DNA of 12,731 nucleotides, taken from the NCBI GenBank assembly GCA_030450535.1, contig JAKDIK010000041.1, positions 1 through 12,731 of the forward strand, given 5' to 3'. The notes beneath the pieces were generated by a model. That model saw nothing but the letters and a program-made list of their open reading frames with translations. It made no database searches and was not told where the DNA came from. This stretch comes from Propionibacteriaceae bacterium (lineage in GTDB: Bacteria > Actinomycetota > Actinomycetes > Propionibacteriales > Propionibacteriaceae). Shown here in pieces: positions 5,837 to 12,661 of this stretch (position 1 is the first letter of the stretch; each line of letters opens with the position of its first letter). Both the position numbers and the translations under genes were made by a program.

Positions 5837-6526
5837 ATGTCGCCCACACCAGCCGCCCGCGACTCCCACGCCGCGTCGCCACCCCGCGTAACCCTGCCCA
5901 TGGTGGGCCTGGGGCTCGCGATCGTCTATGCGCCGAGCTACCTCCCCTCGCTCCTGCGCCTGGCGGGTGGGGACATTCCCGCATGGGGCCCGGCGGGCGT
6001 GCTGTTGTGGAACTGGCTCGCCGTCGGGCTGCTGGCCCTCCACGTCGGCGCGCTGGAGCGTCTCGACGCGGCCTCGCTGCGTCTTGCCAAGCCGACCACG
6101 AAGGACGTGGAATGGGCGCTCTACCTCGGCGGCGCAGCCAACCTGTGGCACTGGGGCACCGCCGCGCTGCTGCCCGAGTCCATGACGGGCCAGGCGAACG
6201 CCGGCCAGACGACCGTGGTCGCGCTGGGACCGCTGCTCGCTCTCGCACTGGTGCTCACAACGTCCGTCACCGAGGAGGTGCTGTGGCGCGGCTACGTCGT
6301 GGAGCGACTCGGCGCCTGGATCGGACCCCTCGCGGCCGCCGCGGCCGGGATGACCATCTTCGCCCTCGGGCATCTGTCGTTCTTCGGCTGGACGTGGCTG
6401 CTCACCAACCTGCCGGGCGCGATCGCGCTCTATGCGCTCCTCCTCTGGCGCCGCAACCTGTGGTCGTGCATCATCTGCCACGCCGTGCTCAACATGCCGA
6501 TCGTCGTCCTCACCCTGCTCCGCTGA
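5837..6526 (+). CDS. CPBP-family intramembrane metalloprotease
   Basis: This is a 229-residue integral membrane protein with about six hydrophobic segments (near 20-43, 52-70, 94-113, 126-143, 161-182, 186-203, and 205-228). The CPBP (CAAX protease, bacteriocin-processing) motifs are in order: EEVLWR (146-151), FALGH (175-179) and HAVLN (215-219). E146/E147, H179 and H215 are the expected metal and catalytic residues, so it looks active. Family members cleave within the membrane, process peptides or give self-immunity; the substrate here is unknown. ATG 5837 is preceded by GAGGAGG about 9 bases away. An in-frame ATG at 5792 would lie within the operator and has no binding site. It is divergent from the TetR regulator, which likely controls it. 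Confidence 0.9.
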   Translation: MSPTPAARDSHAASPPRVTLPMVGLGLAIVYAPSYLPSLLRLAGGDIPAWGPAGVLLWNWLAVGLLALHVGALERLDAASLRLAKPTTKDVEWALYLGGAANLWHWGTAALLPESMTGQANAGQTTVVALGPLLALALVLTTSVTEEVLWRGYVVERLGAWIGPLAAAAAGMTIFALGHLSFFGWTWLLTNLPGAIALYALLLWRRNLWSCIICHAVLNMPIVVLTLLR

Positions 6527-6570
6527 TCGAACACGTCTGGCACCGAGCGGGAACAGCCGCGCCGGGCGGT

Positions 6571-6576
6571 TAGGCT
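6571..6576 (+). promoter_or_regulatory. -10 box for leaderless histidine phosphatase gene
   Basis: TAGGCT fits TANNNT and is followed by 6 bases and ATG 6583. No Shine-Dalgarno site precedes the ATG. The rest of the short gap from 6527 shows no clear hairpin. Confidence 0.55.
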
Positions 6577-6582
6577 GGCCAG

Positions 6583-7062
6583 ATGAAGCGCGTCTACCTC
6601 ATCCGCCATGGCGAGGCCGAGTTCATGGGCCGCGGCCGCGGCGACCACGGCCGGCTCCTCAGTGCCGAGGGTCGCGAGCAGGCCCAACGGCTCGGTGAGC
6701 TGCTGGCGGACGCCGGCATCACCGTGGTGCTGGCCTCCTCGGCCGACCGCGCCGCCCTGACCGCCCGCGAGCTGGGGCTGGACGCCGACATCCGCGAGCT
6801 CGACGAGCTGTACAACGCCTCCACCATGGGCCTGCTCCGCGCGATCGCCACGCTCGACGACGGCGTGGAGGCCGCGGCCGTCATCGCGCACGCCCCCGGC
6901 GTCCCGGCACTCGTGGACGAGCTGACCGGCGAGGATCCCGATCCGGACGCCGCGTCGTTCGTCCGCCACCACTTCGGCACCGCCACGTGCGCCGGCATCG
7001 AGTTCGACGGCACCTGGGCCGACCTCGAAGGCGCCCGCCTGTTCTGGGCCGCGCGCGGCTGA
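6583..7062 (+). CDS. SixA-like phosphohistidine phosphatase (histidine phosphatase superfamily)
   Basis: This 159-residue cytoplasmic enzyme belongs to the histidine phosphatase superfamily. The catalytic motif LIRHGEAE (6-13, nucleophile H9) is followed by DHGRLLSAEGREQA (21-34), the conserved SSADRAALTA (52-61) and the second histidine in IAHAPGVPAL (101-110, H103). The length and the D-x-x-R-x-L-S-x-x-G-x-x-Q-A pattern match the small SixA branch, which removes phosphate from phosphohistidine in signalling proteins, rather than phosphoglycerate mutases. The actual substrate cannot be told from sequence. The start at 6583 gives M-K-R-V-Y-L-I-R-H-G, the usual distance to the motif, and fits a leaderless transcript. 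It seems to be its own transcription unit, ending at the hairpins at 7066-7117. Confidence 0.9.
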   Translation: MKRVYLIRHGEAEFMGRGRGDHGRLLSAEGREQAQRLGELLADAGITVVLASSADRAALTARELGLDADIRELDELYNASTMGLLRAIATLDDGVEAAAVIAHAPGVPALVDELTGEDPDPDAASFVRHHFGTATCAGIEFDGTWADLEGARLFWAARG

Positions 7063-7065
7063 CCT

Positions 7066-7117
7066 CGTCCGGTCCCCCACACGCGCTGAGGGCCGCCGCG
7101 CCCTCGACGCCCGGACG
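7066..7117 (+). terminator. Two-tier hairpin terminator after the phosphatase gene
   Basis: GAGGGC (7088-7093) pairs with GCCCTC (7100-7105). This is enclosed by CGTCCGG (7066-7072) and CCGGACG (7111-7117), a second perfect 7-bp stem. It begins just after the stop at 7062 and ends before the eda promoter. There is no U-run. Confidence 0.5.
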
Positions 7118-7139
7118 CCTTCCCTCGACGAGCCGCCAT

Positions 7140-7170
7140 CTGCTAGCATGCTGGAAAGCGCTTCCCACCG
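7140..7170 (+). promoter_or_regulatory. Promoter and LacI-type operator of the eda operon
   Basis: CTGCTAGCATG (7140-7150) is identical to 3116-3126 and carries TAGCAT (-10, 7144-7149). TGGAAAGCGCTTCCCA (7152-7167) is a dyad with a central CG and 7 of 8 pairs matched, close to typical LacI/CcpA-family operators. TTCCCACCG again ends the element. GAGAGG precedes the ATG at 7184. Confidence 0.65.
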
Positions 7171-7183
7171 TTGAGAGGTCTCC

Positions 7184-7822
7184 ATGGACGCCCGCCTTGA
7201 TCCCGTCGTCGCGCACACGCTCGTCCCCGTCGTCGTCATCGACGACGCCGACCGCGCTGCCGGCTTGGCCGAGGCCCTCGTGGCCGGTGGGCTGCCCGTC
7301 GCGGAGGTCACCTTCCGGACGGCTGCCGCCGCGGAAGCCATCGCCGCAATGGTGAAGGTACCCGGCATGACCGTGGGCGCCGGCACCGTCCGGACCACCG
7401 AGCAGGCCGACGCCGCCGTCGCCGCCGGCGCCACGTTCCTCGTCTCGGCCGGGCTGTCGGAGAAGGTGGTCCGGCACGCCGGGGAGCTCGGCGTCCCGAT
7501 CCTGCCCGGCACGGCGACCGCCACCGAAATCCAGCTCGCCACCGAGCTCGGCCTCGACACTGTCAAGTTCTTCCCCGCCGAGACGGCGGGAGGGGCGTCC
7601 GCCATCAAGGCGCTCGCCGCCCCCTTCCACGACATCACCTTCGTCCCCACCGGGGGCATCGGCCCGAAGAACCTCGCCGACTACCTCGCGGTCAAGGCCA
7701 TCGTCGGCGTCGGCGGCTCCTGGATGTGCCCGCGCGACGCCGTCGCCGTCGGCGACTTCGCGACCGTCGAGCGGCTGACCGCCGAGGCCGTCCGGCTCGT
7801 CGACTCGATCAGGAAGGCCTGA
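7184..7822 (+). CDS. eda: 2-dehydro-3-deoxyphosphogluconate (KDPG/KHG) aldolase
   Basis: This class I aldolase splits 2-keto-3-deoxy-6-phosphogluconate into pyruvate and glyceraldehyde-3-phosphate; relatives also act on 4-hydroxy-2-oxoglutarate. The 212-residue product has the family signatures: EVTFRT (41-46, active-site E41 and R45), GAGTVRT (65-71), LPGTATATEI (107-116), VKFFPAE (127-133, Schiff-base lysine K128) and the phosphate-binding FVPTGGI (153-159). The length matches the family. ATG 7184 follows GAGAGG with 7 bases between. It is the first gene of an apparent operon; its stop is 4 bases before the kinase ATG. Known relatives work in the Entner-Doudoroff and hexuronate pathways; here the partner kinase and lack of edd point to the hexuronate or ketodeoxy-sugar branch. 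Confidence 0.95.
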   Translation: MDARLDPVVAHTLVPVVVIDDADRAAGLAEALVAGGLPVAEVTFRTAAAAEAIAAMVKVPGMTVGAGTVRTTEQADAAVAAGATFLVSAGLSEKVVRHAGELGVPILPGTATATEIQLATELGLDTVKFFPAETAGGASAIKALAAPFHDITFVPTGGIGPKNLADYLAVKAIVGVGGSWMCPRDAVAVGDFATVERLTAEAVRLVDSIRKA

Positions 7823-7826
7823 GTTC

Positions 7827-8927
7827 ATGTCGTTCGCCCTGCGCCCCGCCGAGGACTGCACCTACGACATCGTCGCCCTCGGTGAGGTGATGCTCCGCCT
7901 CGACCCCGGGGCCGGTCGCATCCGCACCGCCCGCGCCTTCGACGTCTGGGAGGGTGGCGGCGAGTACAACGTCGCCCGCGGCCTCTCGCGCTGCTTCGGG
8001 CTGCGCGCCGGAGTCGTCACCGCCCTGGTCGACAACGAGGTCGGACGCCTCGTGGAGAACCTGATCCTGGCCGGCGGCGTGGACGCCCGCCACATTGTCT
8101 GGCGCGAATCAGACGGCATCGGCCGCACCGTCCGCAACGGCCTGAATTTCACCGAACGGGGCTTCGGCGTCCGCGGCGCGGTCGGCGTCTCCGACCGGGG
8201 CAACACCGCCGCATCCCAGCTCGCCGCAGGCGACGTCGACTGGGATCACCTCTTCGGCGACCTCGGCGTCCGCTGGCTGCACACCGGCGGCATCTACGCC
8301 GCGCTGAGCGACACGACCGCCGAAACCGTCATCGCCGCCGTCAAGGCGGCCAAGAAGCACGGCACCGTCATCAGCTACGACCTCAACTACCGCCCCAGCC
8401 TGTGGAAGTCGATCGGCGGTCAGGCCAAGGCCCGCGAGGTCAACACCGAGATCGCCCAGTACATCGACGTGATGATCGGCAACGAGGAGGATTTCACCGC
8501 CAGCCTCGGCCTCGAGATCGAGGGAGTCGACGAGCATCTCACCGACCTCGAGGTCGACAGCTTCGCCGCCATGATCACCAACGCGGCCCGCGAGTACCCC
8601 AACTTCGGTGTCATCGCCACGACGATGCGCGGGGTGAAGACCGCGACCGTCAACGACTGGGCGGCCATCGCGTGGTCGTCCGAGACGGGTGTGCTGGCGT
8701 CCACCCAACGGCCCGGGCTCGAGATCTTCGACCGCGTCGGCGGGGGTGACTCCTTCGCGTCCGGGCTGATCTTCGGGCTGCTGGACGGCCAACCGCTCCA
8801 GACCGCACTCGAGTACGGCGCCGCCCACGGCGCGCTGGCCATGACGACCCCCGGCGACACGACCATGGCGAGCAAGGCCGAGGTGCTGAAGCTCGCGGGC
8901 GGCGGGTCGGCGCGCGTCGACCGCTGA
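7827..8927 (+). CDS. kdgK: PfkB-family sugar kinase, probable 2-keto-3-deoxygluconate kinase
   Basis: This kinase probably phosphorylates 2-keto-3-deoxygluconate with ATP to give KDPG, the substrate of the aldolase encoded just upstream. The 366-residue product has the PfkB substrate-lid motif GGGEYNVARGL (43-53), ISYDLNYRPSLW (182-193, typical of KDG kinases), NEED (219-222) and the ATP/anion-hole motif DRVGGGDSFASG (302-313) with catalytic base D308. It is longer than the usual 300-340 residues and reads GGGD where GAGD is commoner. AGGAAGG within the end of eda lies about 8 bases before ATG 7827, so the two genes are translationally close. Substrate assignment rests on the neighbour and the NYRP motif; another ketodeoxy sugar is possible. 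Confidence 0.88.
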   Translation: MSFALRPAEDCTYDIVALGEVMLRLDPGAGRIRTARAFDVWEGGGEYNVARGLSRCFGLRAGVVTALVDNEVGRLVENLILAGGVDARHIVWRESDGIGRTVRNGLNFTERGFGVRGAVGVSDRGNTAASQLAAGDVDWDHLFGDLGVRWLHTGGIYAALSDTTAETVIAAVKAAKKHGTVISYDLNYRPSLWKSIGGQAKAREVNTEIAQYIDVMIGNEEDFTASLGLEIEGVDEHLTDLEVDSFAAMITNAAREYPNFGVIATTMRGVKTATVNDWAAIAWSSETGVLASTQRPGLEIFDRVGGGDSFASGLIFGLLDGQPLQTALEYGAAHGALAMTTPGDTTMASKAEVLKLAGGGSARVDR

Positions 8928-8982
8928 GGCCACCCTCAACCCGGGCCCGAGTCGCCCCGAACTTCCACCGAAAGGACCACCC

Positions 8983-9744
8983 ATGAGCAAGGTCGCCCTC
9001 GTCACCGGCGGCAACCGCGGCATCGGCCGCGGGGTCACCGAGTCGCTGCTGGCGGCCGGCTACCGCGTGTCCATCATGGCCACGCGGCCGGCCCCCACCG
9101 ACGTGCTCGCCGAGTTGGGTGAGCTCGGGGAGGTCCGCTACACCCAGGGCAGCGTTGCGGAGCTGGATTCCCACGCGCGCTACGTCGACGAGACTCTCGC
9201 CGAGTGGGGGCGCATCGACGTCCTCGTCAACAACGCCGGCGTCGCCCCCACCGAACGCAACGACATCCTCGTCGCCACGCCCGAGAGCTACGACCGCGTC
9301 ATGGACATCAACCTCCGGGGCCCCTATTTCCTCACCCAACGGGTCGCGAACGTGCTGGTTGGCCAGCCGAAGGAAGGCGAGGGCGTCCGGGGCACGATCG
9401 TGAACGTCAGCTCGGTCTCGGCCGAGGTCGTCAGCGTCAACCGCGGTGAGTACTGCCTGTCGAAGGCCGGCGTCGCGATGGCGACCCGGCTCTGGGCGGT
9501 CCGGCTGGCGCCCGAGGACATCGTCGTCTACGAGGTGCGTCCCGGCGTGATCGCCACGGACATGACGGCCGGTGTCCAGGCCAAGTACGACGCCTTCTTC
9601 GCCTCGGGCGCGGTGCCGATGCCGCGGTGGGGGCGGGCGTCCGACGTGGGCGGCGCGGTCGTCCAGCTCGCCGCCGGCGCCATGCCGTACTCGACGGGCG
9701 ACATCATCAACGTCGACGGCGGCATGCACCTGCCGACGCTCTAA
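8983..9744 (+). CDS. SDR-family NAD(P)-dependent oxidoreductase
   Basis: This 253-residue classical short-chain dehydrogenase has the cofactor motif TGGNRGIG (8-15), NNAG (83-86), N110, the catalytic serine S144, and Y157-x-x-x-K161 in EYCLSKAG. It also has RPGVIATDM (186-194) and the usual C-terminal GDIINVDGGMHL. All catalytic residues are present. Such proteins are often labelled 3-ketoacyl-ACP reductase, but inside a kdgK-eda operon a sugar, uronate or ketodeoxy-acid dehydrogenase (as with KduD or DEH reductases) is more likely; this is inference. AAAGGA lies about 8 bases before ATG 8983. It is 55 bases after kdgK with no terminator between, so it is probably in the same operon. Confidence 0.92.
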   Translation: MSKVALVTGGNRGIGRGVTESLLAAGYRVSIMATRPAPTDVLAELGELGEVRYTQGSVAELDSHARYVDETLAEWGRIDVLVNNAGVAPTERNDILVATPESYDRVMDINLRGPYFLTQRVANVLVGQPKEGEGVRGTIVNVSSVSAEVVSVNRGEYCLSKAGVAMATRLWAVRLAPEDIVVYEVRPGVIATDMTAGVQAKYDAFFASGAVPMPRWGRASDVGGAVVQLAAGAMPYSTGDIINVDGGMHLPTL

Positions 9745-9763
9745 CCCCGCCCCTCTCGCGCTT

Positions 9764-9780
9764 CGGCCGCAGCTCGGCCG
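9764..9780 (+). other. Intra-operon hairpin between SDR and flavoprotein genes
   Basis: CGGCCG occurs twice, 5 bases apart (9764-9769 and 9775-9780), and can form a 6-bp stem. It lies 20 bases after the SDR stop. It may tune expression between the genes or be chance in GC-rich DNA. Confidence 0.3.
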
Positions 9781-9815
9781 GTGTTTCGGCCCCGTTCAGT
9801 TCCCAAGGAGAAGCC

Positions 9816-11858
9816 ATGGACCAGTCCGCCTGGATCGACGAGCACGCCAGCGGGCACGTCGACATCGGAGGCCAGCAGATCCCGGTGATCAGCGCGAATA
9901 CCGTCGTCGTCGGCACCGGGGCCGCGGGTTTCTGCGCCGCCGATCGGCTGGTGATGCAGGGCCAGCGTGACGTCGTCATGGTGACCGACAAGCGGCGCGC
10001 GGGCGCGTCCCGCAATGCCGGCTCCGACAAGCAGACCTACTACAAGCTGACCCTCGCCGGCGCGGAGCCCGACAGCGTGCGCGAGATGGCTGAGACGCTG
10101 TTCTCCGGCGGCTCGATGGACGGCGACATCGCCCTGGCCGAGGCCGCGTGGAGCCCGCGGGCGTTCTTCCACCTGGTGGAGTCCGGCGTGCCGTTCCCGC
10201 ACAACGCGTCGGGTGAGTACGTCGGCTACAAGACCGACCACGACCCCCGCCAGCGCGCGACGTCGGTGGGCCCGTACACCTCCAAGACGATGGTCGAGTG
10301 CCTGGAGGCCAAGATCGACGGCTACGAGATCCCGGTGCTCGATCTGTGCCGCGTCGTCGATCTGGTCGTCTCCGACGGCCGGGCCGTCGGGCTGCTGTGC
10401 GTCCGCCTCGATGTGACGCAGGACGCGCCCAGCCGCTTCCTGCTGCTGCGCTGCACCAACCTCGTCTATGCCACCGGCGGCCCGGCGGGCATGTACGCCG
10501 ACTCGGTGTACCCCAATGGCCAGTGGGGCGCGAACGGCGCGGCGCTGCGGGCCGGCGTCCACGGCAAGAACCTGACCGAATGGCAGTTCGGGCTGGCGTC
10601 CATCCGGCCGCGCTGGAACGTGTCCGGCACGTACATGCAGGCGCTACCCCGCTTCGTGAGCACGAACGGGGACGGCAATGATGCGCGCGAATTCCTCACC
10701 GACTTCCTCCCCGATTACGGCGATCAGCTGTCCCGCATCTTTCTCAAGGGCTACCAGTGGCCCTTCGACGTGCGCAAGGCCCCCGAGGGCAGCTCGCTGA
10801 TCGACCTGCTCGTCTATGCCGAGACGAAGCTGCGCGGACGCCGCGTGTGGCTCGACTTCCGCTCCAACCCGGTGCGTGAGGACTTCGACGCGTCGCAGTT
10901 GTCCGAGGAGGCGTACGCGTATTTGGAGGCGACGGGCGTCGTCCAGCTGGGCAACTCGACACCCATCGAGCGGCTCCAGCAGATGAATCGCCCCGCCTAC
11001 ACGTTCTACTTGGAGCGCAACCCGGGCGTCGATCTGGAGACGGACATGCTCGAGGTCGCGGTGTGCGCCCAGCACAACAACGGCGGGCTCGAGATCGATC
11101 AGTGGTGGCACTCGAACGTCGAGGGTTTTTTCCCCATCGGGGAGGCTGCCGGCGCGCACGGCGTCTACCGCCCGGGCGGTGCGGCGCTCAACTCGGGCCA
11201 AGTGGGCGCGACGCGGGCGGCGTCCTGGATCGCCCAGGTGCGACGCGAGGATCCGCTCGAAGCGGACGCCTTCGCCGACACCGCCCGCGGCGTCACCGAG
11301 CGCGCCGTGACGCTGCTGGACGCGGCCGGGCAGCGGGCCGCCGAGGGCACCGACACGACCGACGACCTCATCAAACACATCCGCCGCGTGATGAGTGACA
11401 AGGCGGGCGTGGTGCGGTCGAAGGAGTCCGTCGCGCAGGCCCGCGAGGAGCTCTCCGCGCTGTGGCGCGACTACGAGGAGACCATCGCCGCGGACCCCGG
11501 CAGCAGGCGCTCGGTGAGCCGGCTGTTCCTCATCCGCGACATCCTCACGAGCCAGTTCGTCTACCTGCACGCCATGGAGCACTACGTGGGCACCGGCGGG
11601 CTGTCGCGCGGCTCGGTGCTGTACTCCGACCCCGACGGCGATCTGCCGCGGCTGGACGCCAGCGTCGTCGAGCCCCTGCCCGAGTTGTTCCGGATGCAGT
11701 TGGACGCCGGCGCCCTCGACGACGTTATTCAGGTGACAAGCTGGGACGGCGAGGGCGAGCCGACGTTCGCGTGGCGCCAACGGCGTCCGATCCCGGAGCA
11801 GACCGAGGCGTTCGAGACCACCTGGCGAACGTACCGGGAGAACAAGAACATCGGCTGA
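9816..11858 (+). CDS. FAD-binding oxidoreductase of the fumarate reductase/succinate dehydrogenase flavoprotein fold
   Basis: This 680-residue protein has no signal peptide or membrane segment. It carries the FAD motif VVVGTGAAGFCAADRL (30-45), LVYATGG (216-222), GEAAGAHGVYRPGGAALNSG (442-461, like HGANRLGSNSL of SdhA/FrdA) and a helical C-terminus with MSDKAGVVRSKESV (526-539) and GLSRGS (595-600), like the family's capping region. H420 in AQHNNGGLEID matches the histidine before the family's GG-I/L-x-x-D. Two usual features are absent: the QFHPT motif reads QFGLA (257-261), and there is no histidine where SdhA/FrdA attach FAD covalently (ASRNAGSDK, 64-72). So it probably binds FAD loosely and does not act on fumarate; the substrate is unknown. 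AAGGAG lies 6 bases before ATG 9816; the frame is open further upstream only inside the SDR gene. It is the last gene of the eda operon. Confidence 0.87.
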   Translation: MDQSAWIDEHASGHVDIGGQQIPVISANTVVVGTGAAGFCAADRLVMQGQRDVVMVTDKRRAGASRNAGSDKQTYYKLTLAGAEPDSVREMAETLFSGGSMDGDIALAEAAWSPRAFFHLVESGVPFPHNASGEYVGYKTDHDPRQRATSVGPYTSKTMVECLEAKIDGYEIPVLDLCRVVDLVVSDGRAVGLLCVRLDVTQDAPSRFLLLRCTNLVYATGGPAGMYADSVYPNGQWGANGAALRAGVHGKNLTEWQFGLASIRPRWNVSGTYMQALPRFVSTNGDGNDAREFLTDFLPDYGDQLSRIFLKGYQWPFDVRKAPEGSSLIDLLVYAETKLRGRRVWLDFRSNPVREDFDASQLSEEAYAYLEATGVVQLGNSTPIERLQQMNRPAYTFYLERNPGVDLETDMLEVAVCAQHNNGGLEIDQWWHSNVEGFFPIGEAAGAHGVYRPGGAALNSGQVGATRAASWIAQVRREDPLEADAFADTARGVTERAVTLLDAAGQRAAEGTDTTDDLIKHIRRVMSDKAGVVRSKESVAQAREELSALWRDYEETIAADPGSRRSVSRLFLIRDILTSQFVYLHAMEHYVGTGGLSRGSVLYSDPDGDLPRLDASVVEPLPELFRMQLDAGALDDVIQVTSWDGEGEPTFAWRQRRPIPEQTEAFETTWRTYRENKNIG

Positions 11859-11859
11859 G

Positions 11860-11900
11860 CCGGGTGCCTCACCGGGTTGCTGGTCCCGCGGCTGCGGGCC
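11860..11900 (+). terminator. Possible terminator of the eda operon
   Basis: Two weak hairpins follow the stop. CCGGGTG pairs with CACCGG with one bulge (11860-11875). GGTCCCGC pairs with GCGGGCC with one bulge (11882-11900). Neither has a U-run. The strong repeat hairpin at 11965-11996 may be the true transcript end. Confidence 0.35.
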
Positions 11901-11925
11901 GGGGCGACCATCCACGGTGTTCACC

Positions 11926-12035
11926 CACTCAGCTGGTCGAAACTCCACTCCGCTGGTCGAACATCACTCCGCTGGTGCTGGGGCGCCAGCGGAGTGAGTT
12001 TCGGCCAGCGGAGTCGCTATTCGACCAGCGAAGTG
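11926..12035. repeat. Nested intergenic inverted repeat, complete copy
   Basis: Three forward arms with the core ACTCCGCTGG (from 11926, 11946 and 11965) are followed by three reverse arms (11983-11996, 12000-12014 and 12020-12035). The inner pair forms a 14-bp stem with a TGGG loop (11965-11996). The middle arms match at 14 of 15 positions and the outer arms at 14 of 16. The first 70 bases recur at 12662 with 3 differences. It fills most of the gap between the flavoprotein gene and the acetyltransferase gene; 12036-12141 shows nothing else I can name. Confidence 0.85.
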
Positions 12036-12141
12036 GGGCGGGCAGTCGGACGCCTGCGGCCACCGCCCAGGCGCTCGTCACCGAGGCGACGTCCCCCATC
12101 CGCTCCTGATACCAACCCGCGCAAGTCCACCCCGCGCGAGC

Positions 12142-12147
12142 TAGCGT
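12142..12147 (+). promoter_or_regulatory. -10 box for leaderless acetyltransferase gene
   Basis: TAGCGT fits TANNNT and is followed by 7 bases and GTG 12155. There is no Shine-Dalgarno site before either GTG candidate. No clear -35 is seen. Confidence 0.4.
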
Positions 12148-12154
12148 GTCTGGG

Positions 12155-12616
12155 GTGAGTGACCTGCAGATTCGCCCGGCGACTCGGGCTGACGTGCCGG
12201 AGATCGTGCGGCTGCTCGCCGACGACCAGCTGGGTGCGACGCGCGAGGCGTACGGCGATCCGCTCCCGGAGCAGTACTGGTCGGCTTGGGAACGGCTCGC
12301 GGCCGACCCGTCCGAGCTGGTCGTCGTCGGCGAGCTCGACGGCCGCATCGTGGCCACGGCTCAGATCTCGGTTATCCCATCGCTGTCCCGAGGCGGTTCC
12401 TCACGCGCGACGATCGAGGCCGTACGGGTCGAGTCGGCGCTGCGCGGGGGTGGATACGGCACGCACCTCATCGAGTGGCTGATCGAGGAGGCCCGCTCAC
12501 GTGGCTGCGCGATGGTCCAGCTCACGTCGGATGCGACACGCTTGGACGCACACCGTTTCTACGAGCGGCTTGGCTTCGCCAGGACCCACGTGGGCATGAA
12601 GCTTGCCCTCACGTGA
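12155..12616 (+). CDS. GNAT-family N-acetyltransferase
   Basis: This 153-residue cytoplasmic enzyme transfers an acetyl group from acetyl-CoA to an unknown amine. The N-terminus, LQIRPATRADVPEIVRLL (4-21), is typical of the family. ELVVVGELDGRIVATAQI (54-71) forms the central strands. IEAVRVESALRGGGYGTHLIEWL (87-109) is motif A, with the acetyl-CoA pyrophosphate loop R-G-G-G-Y-G (97-102). DAHRFYERLGF (131-141) is motif B. GTG 12155 is chosen because a -10 box ends 7 bases before it and the protein then starts M-S-D-L-Q-I-R-P. GTG 12146, three codons earlier, overlaps the -10 box and is the alternative. It stands alone between two repeat copies. Confidence 0.88.
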   Translation: MSDLQIRPATRADVPEIVRLLADDQLGATREAYGDPLPEQYWSAWERLAADPSELVVVGELDGRIVATAQISVIPSLSRGGSSRATIEAVRVESALRGGGYGTHLIEWLIEEARSRGCAMVQLTSDATRLDAHRFYERLGFARTHVGMKLALT

Positions 12617-12661
12617 GGGTGACCCGGGGGTAGGTCCGCGCCGGTCGGCTCGGGCGCAAGC

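Noticed and set aside
5184..6248. 354-residue version of the TetR regulator
   Set aside because: The extra N-terminal part is antisense to the CPBP gene and crosses the operator; family length and the -10 box support GTG 5747.
9627..9815. Upstream extension of the flavoprotein frame into the SDR gene
   Set aside because: It overlaps the conserved SDR C-terminus in another frame, and ATG 9816 has a strong AAGGAG site.
11123..11133. T6-C4 run in the flavoprotein gene as a slippage site
   Set aside because: It encodes the conserved G-F-F-P before GEAAG in frame; a single tract of this length is not evidence of programmed slippage.
11926..12035. CRISPR array
   Set aside because: The repeat arms are inverted as well as direct, with no uniform spacers and no cas genes.
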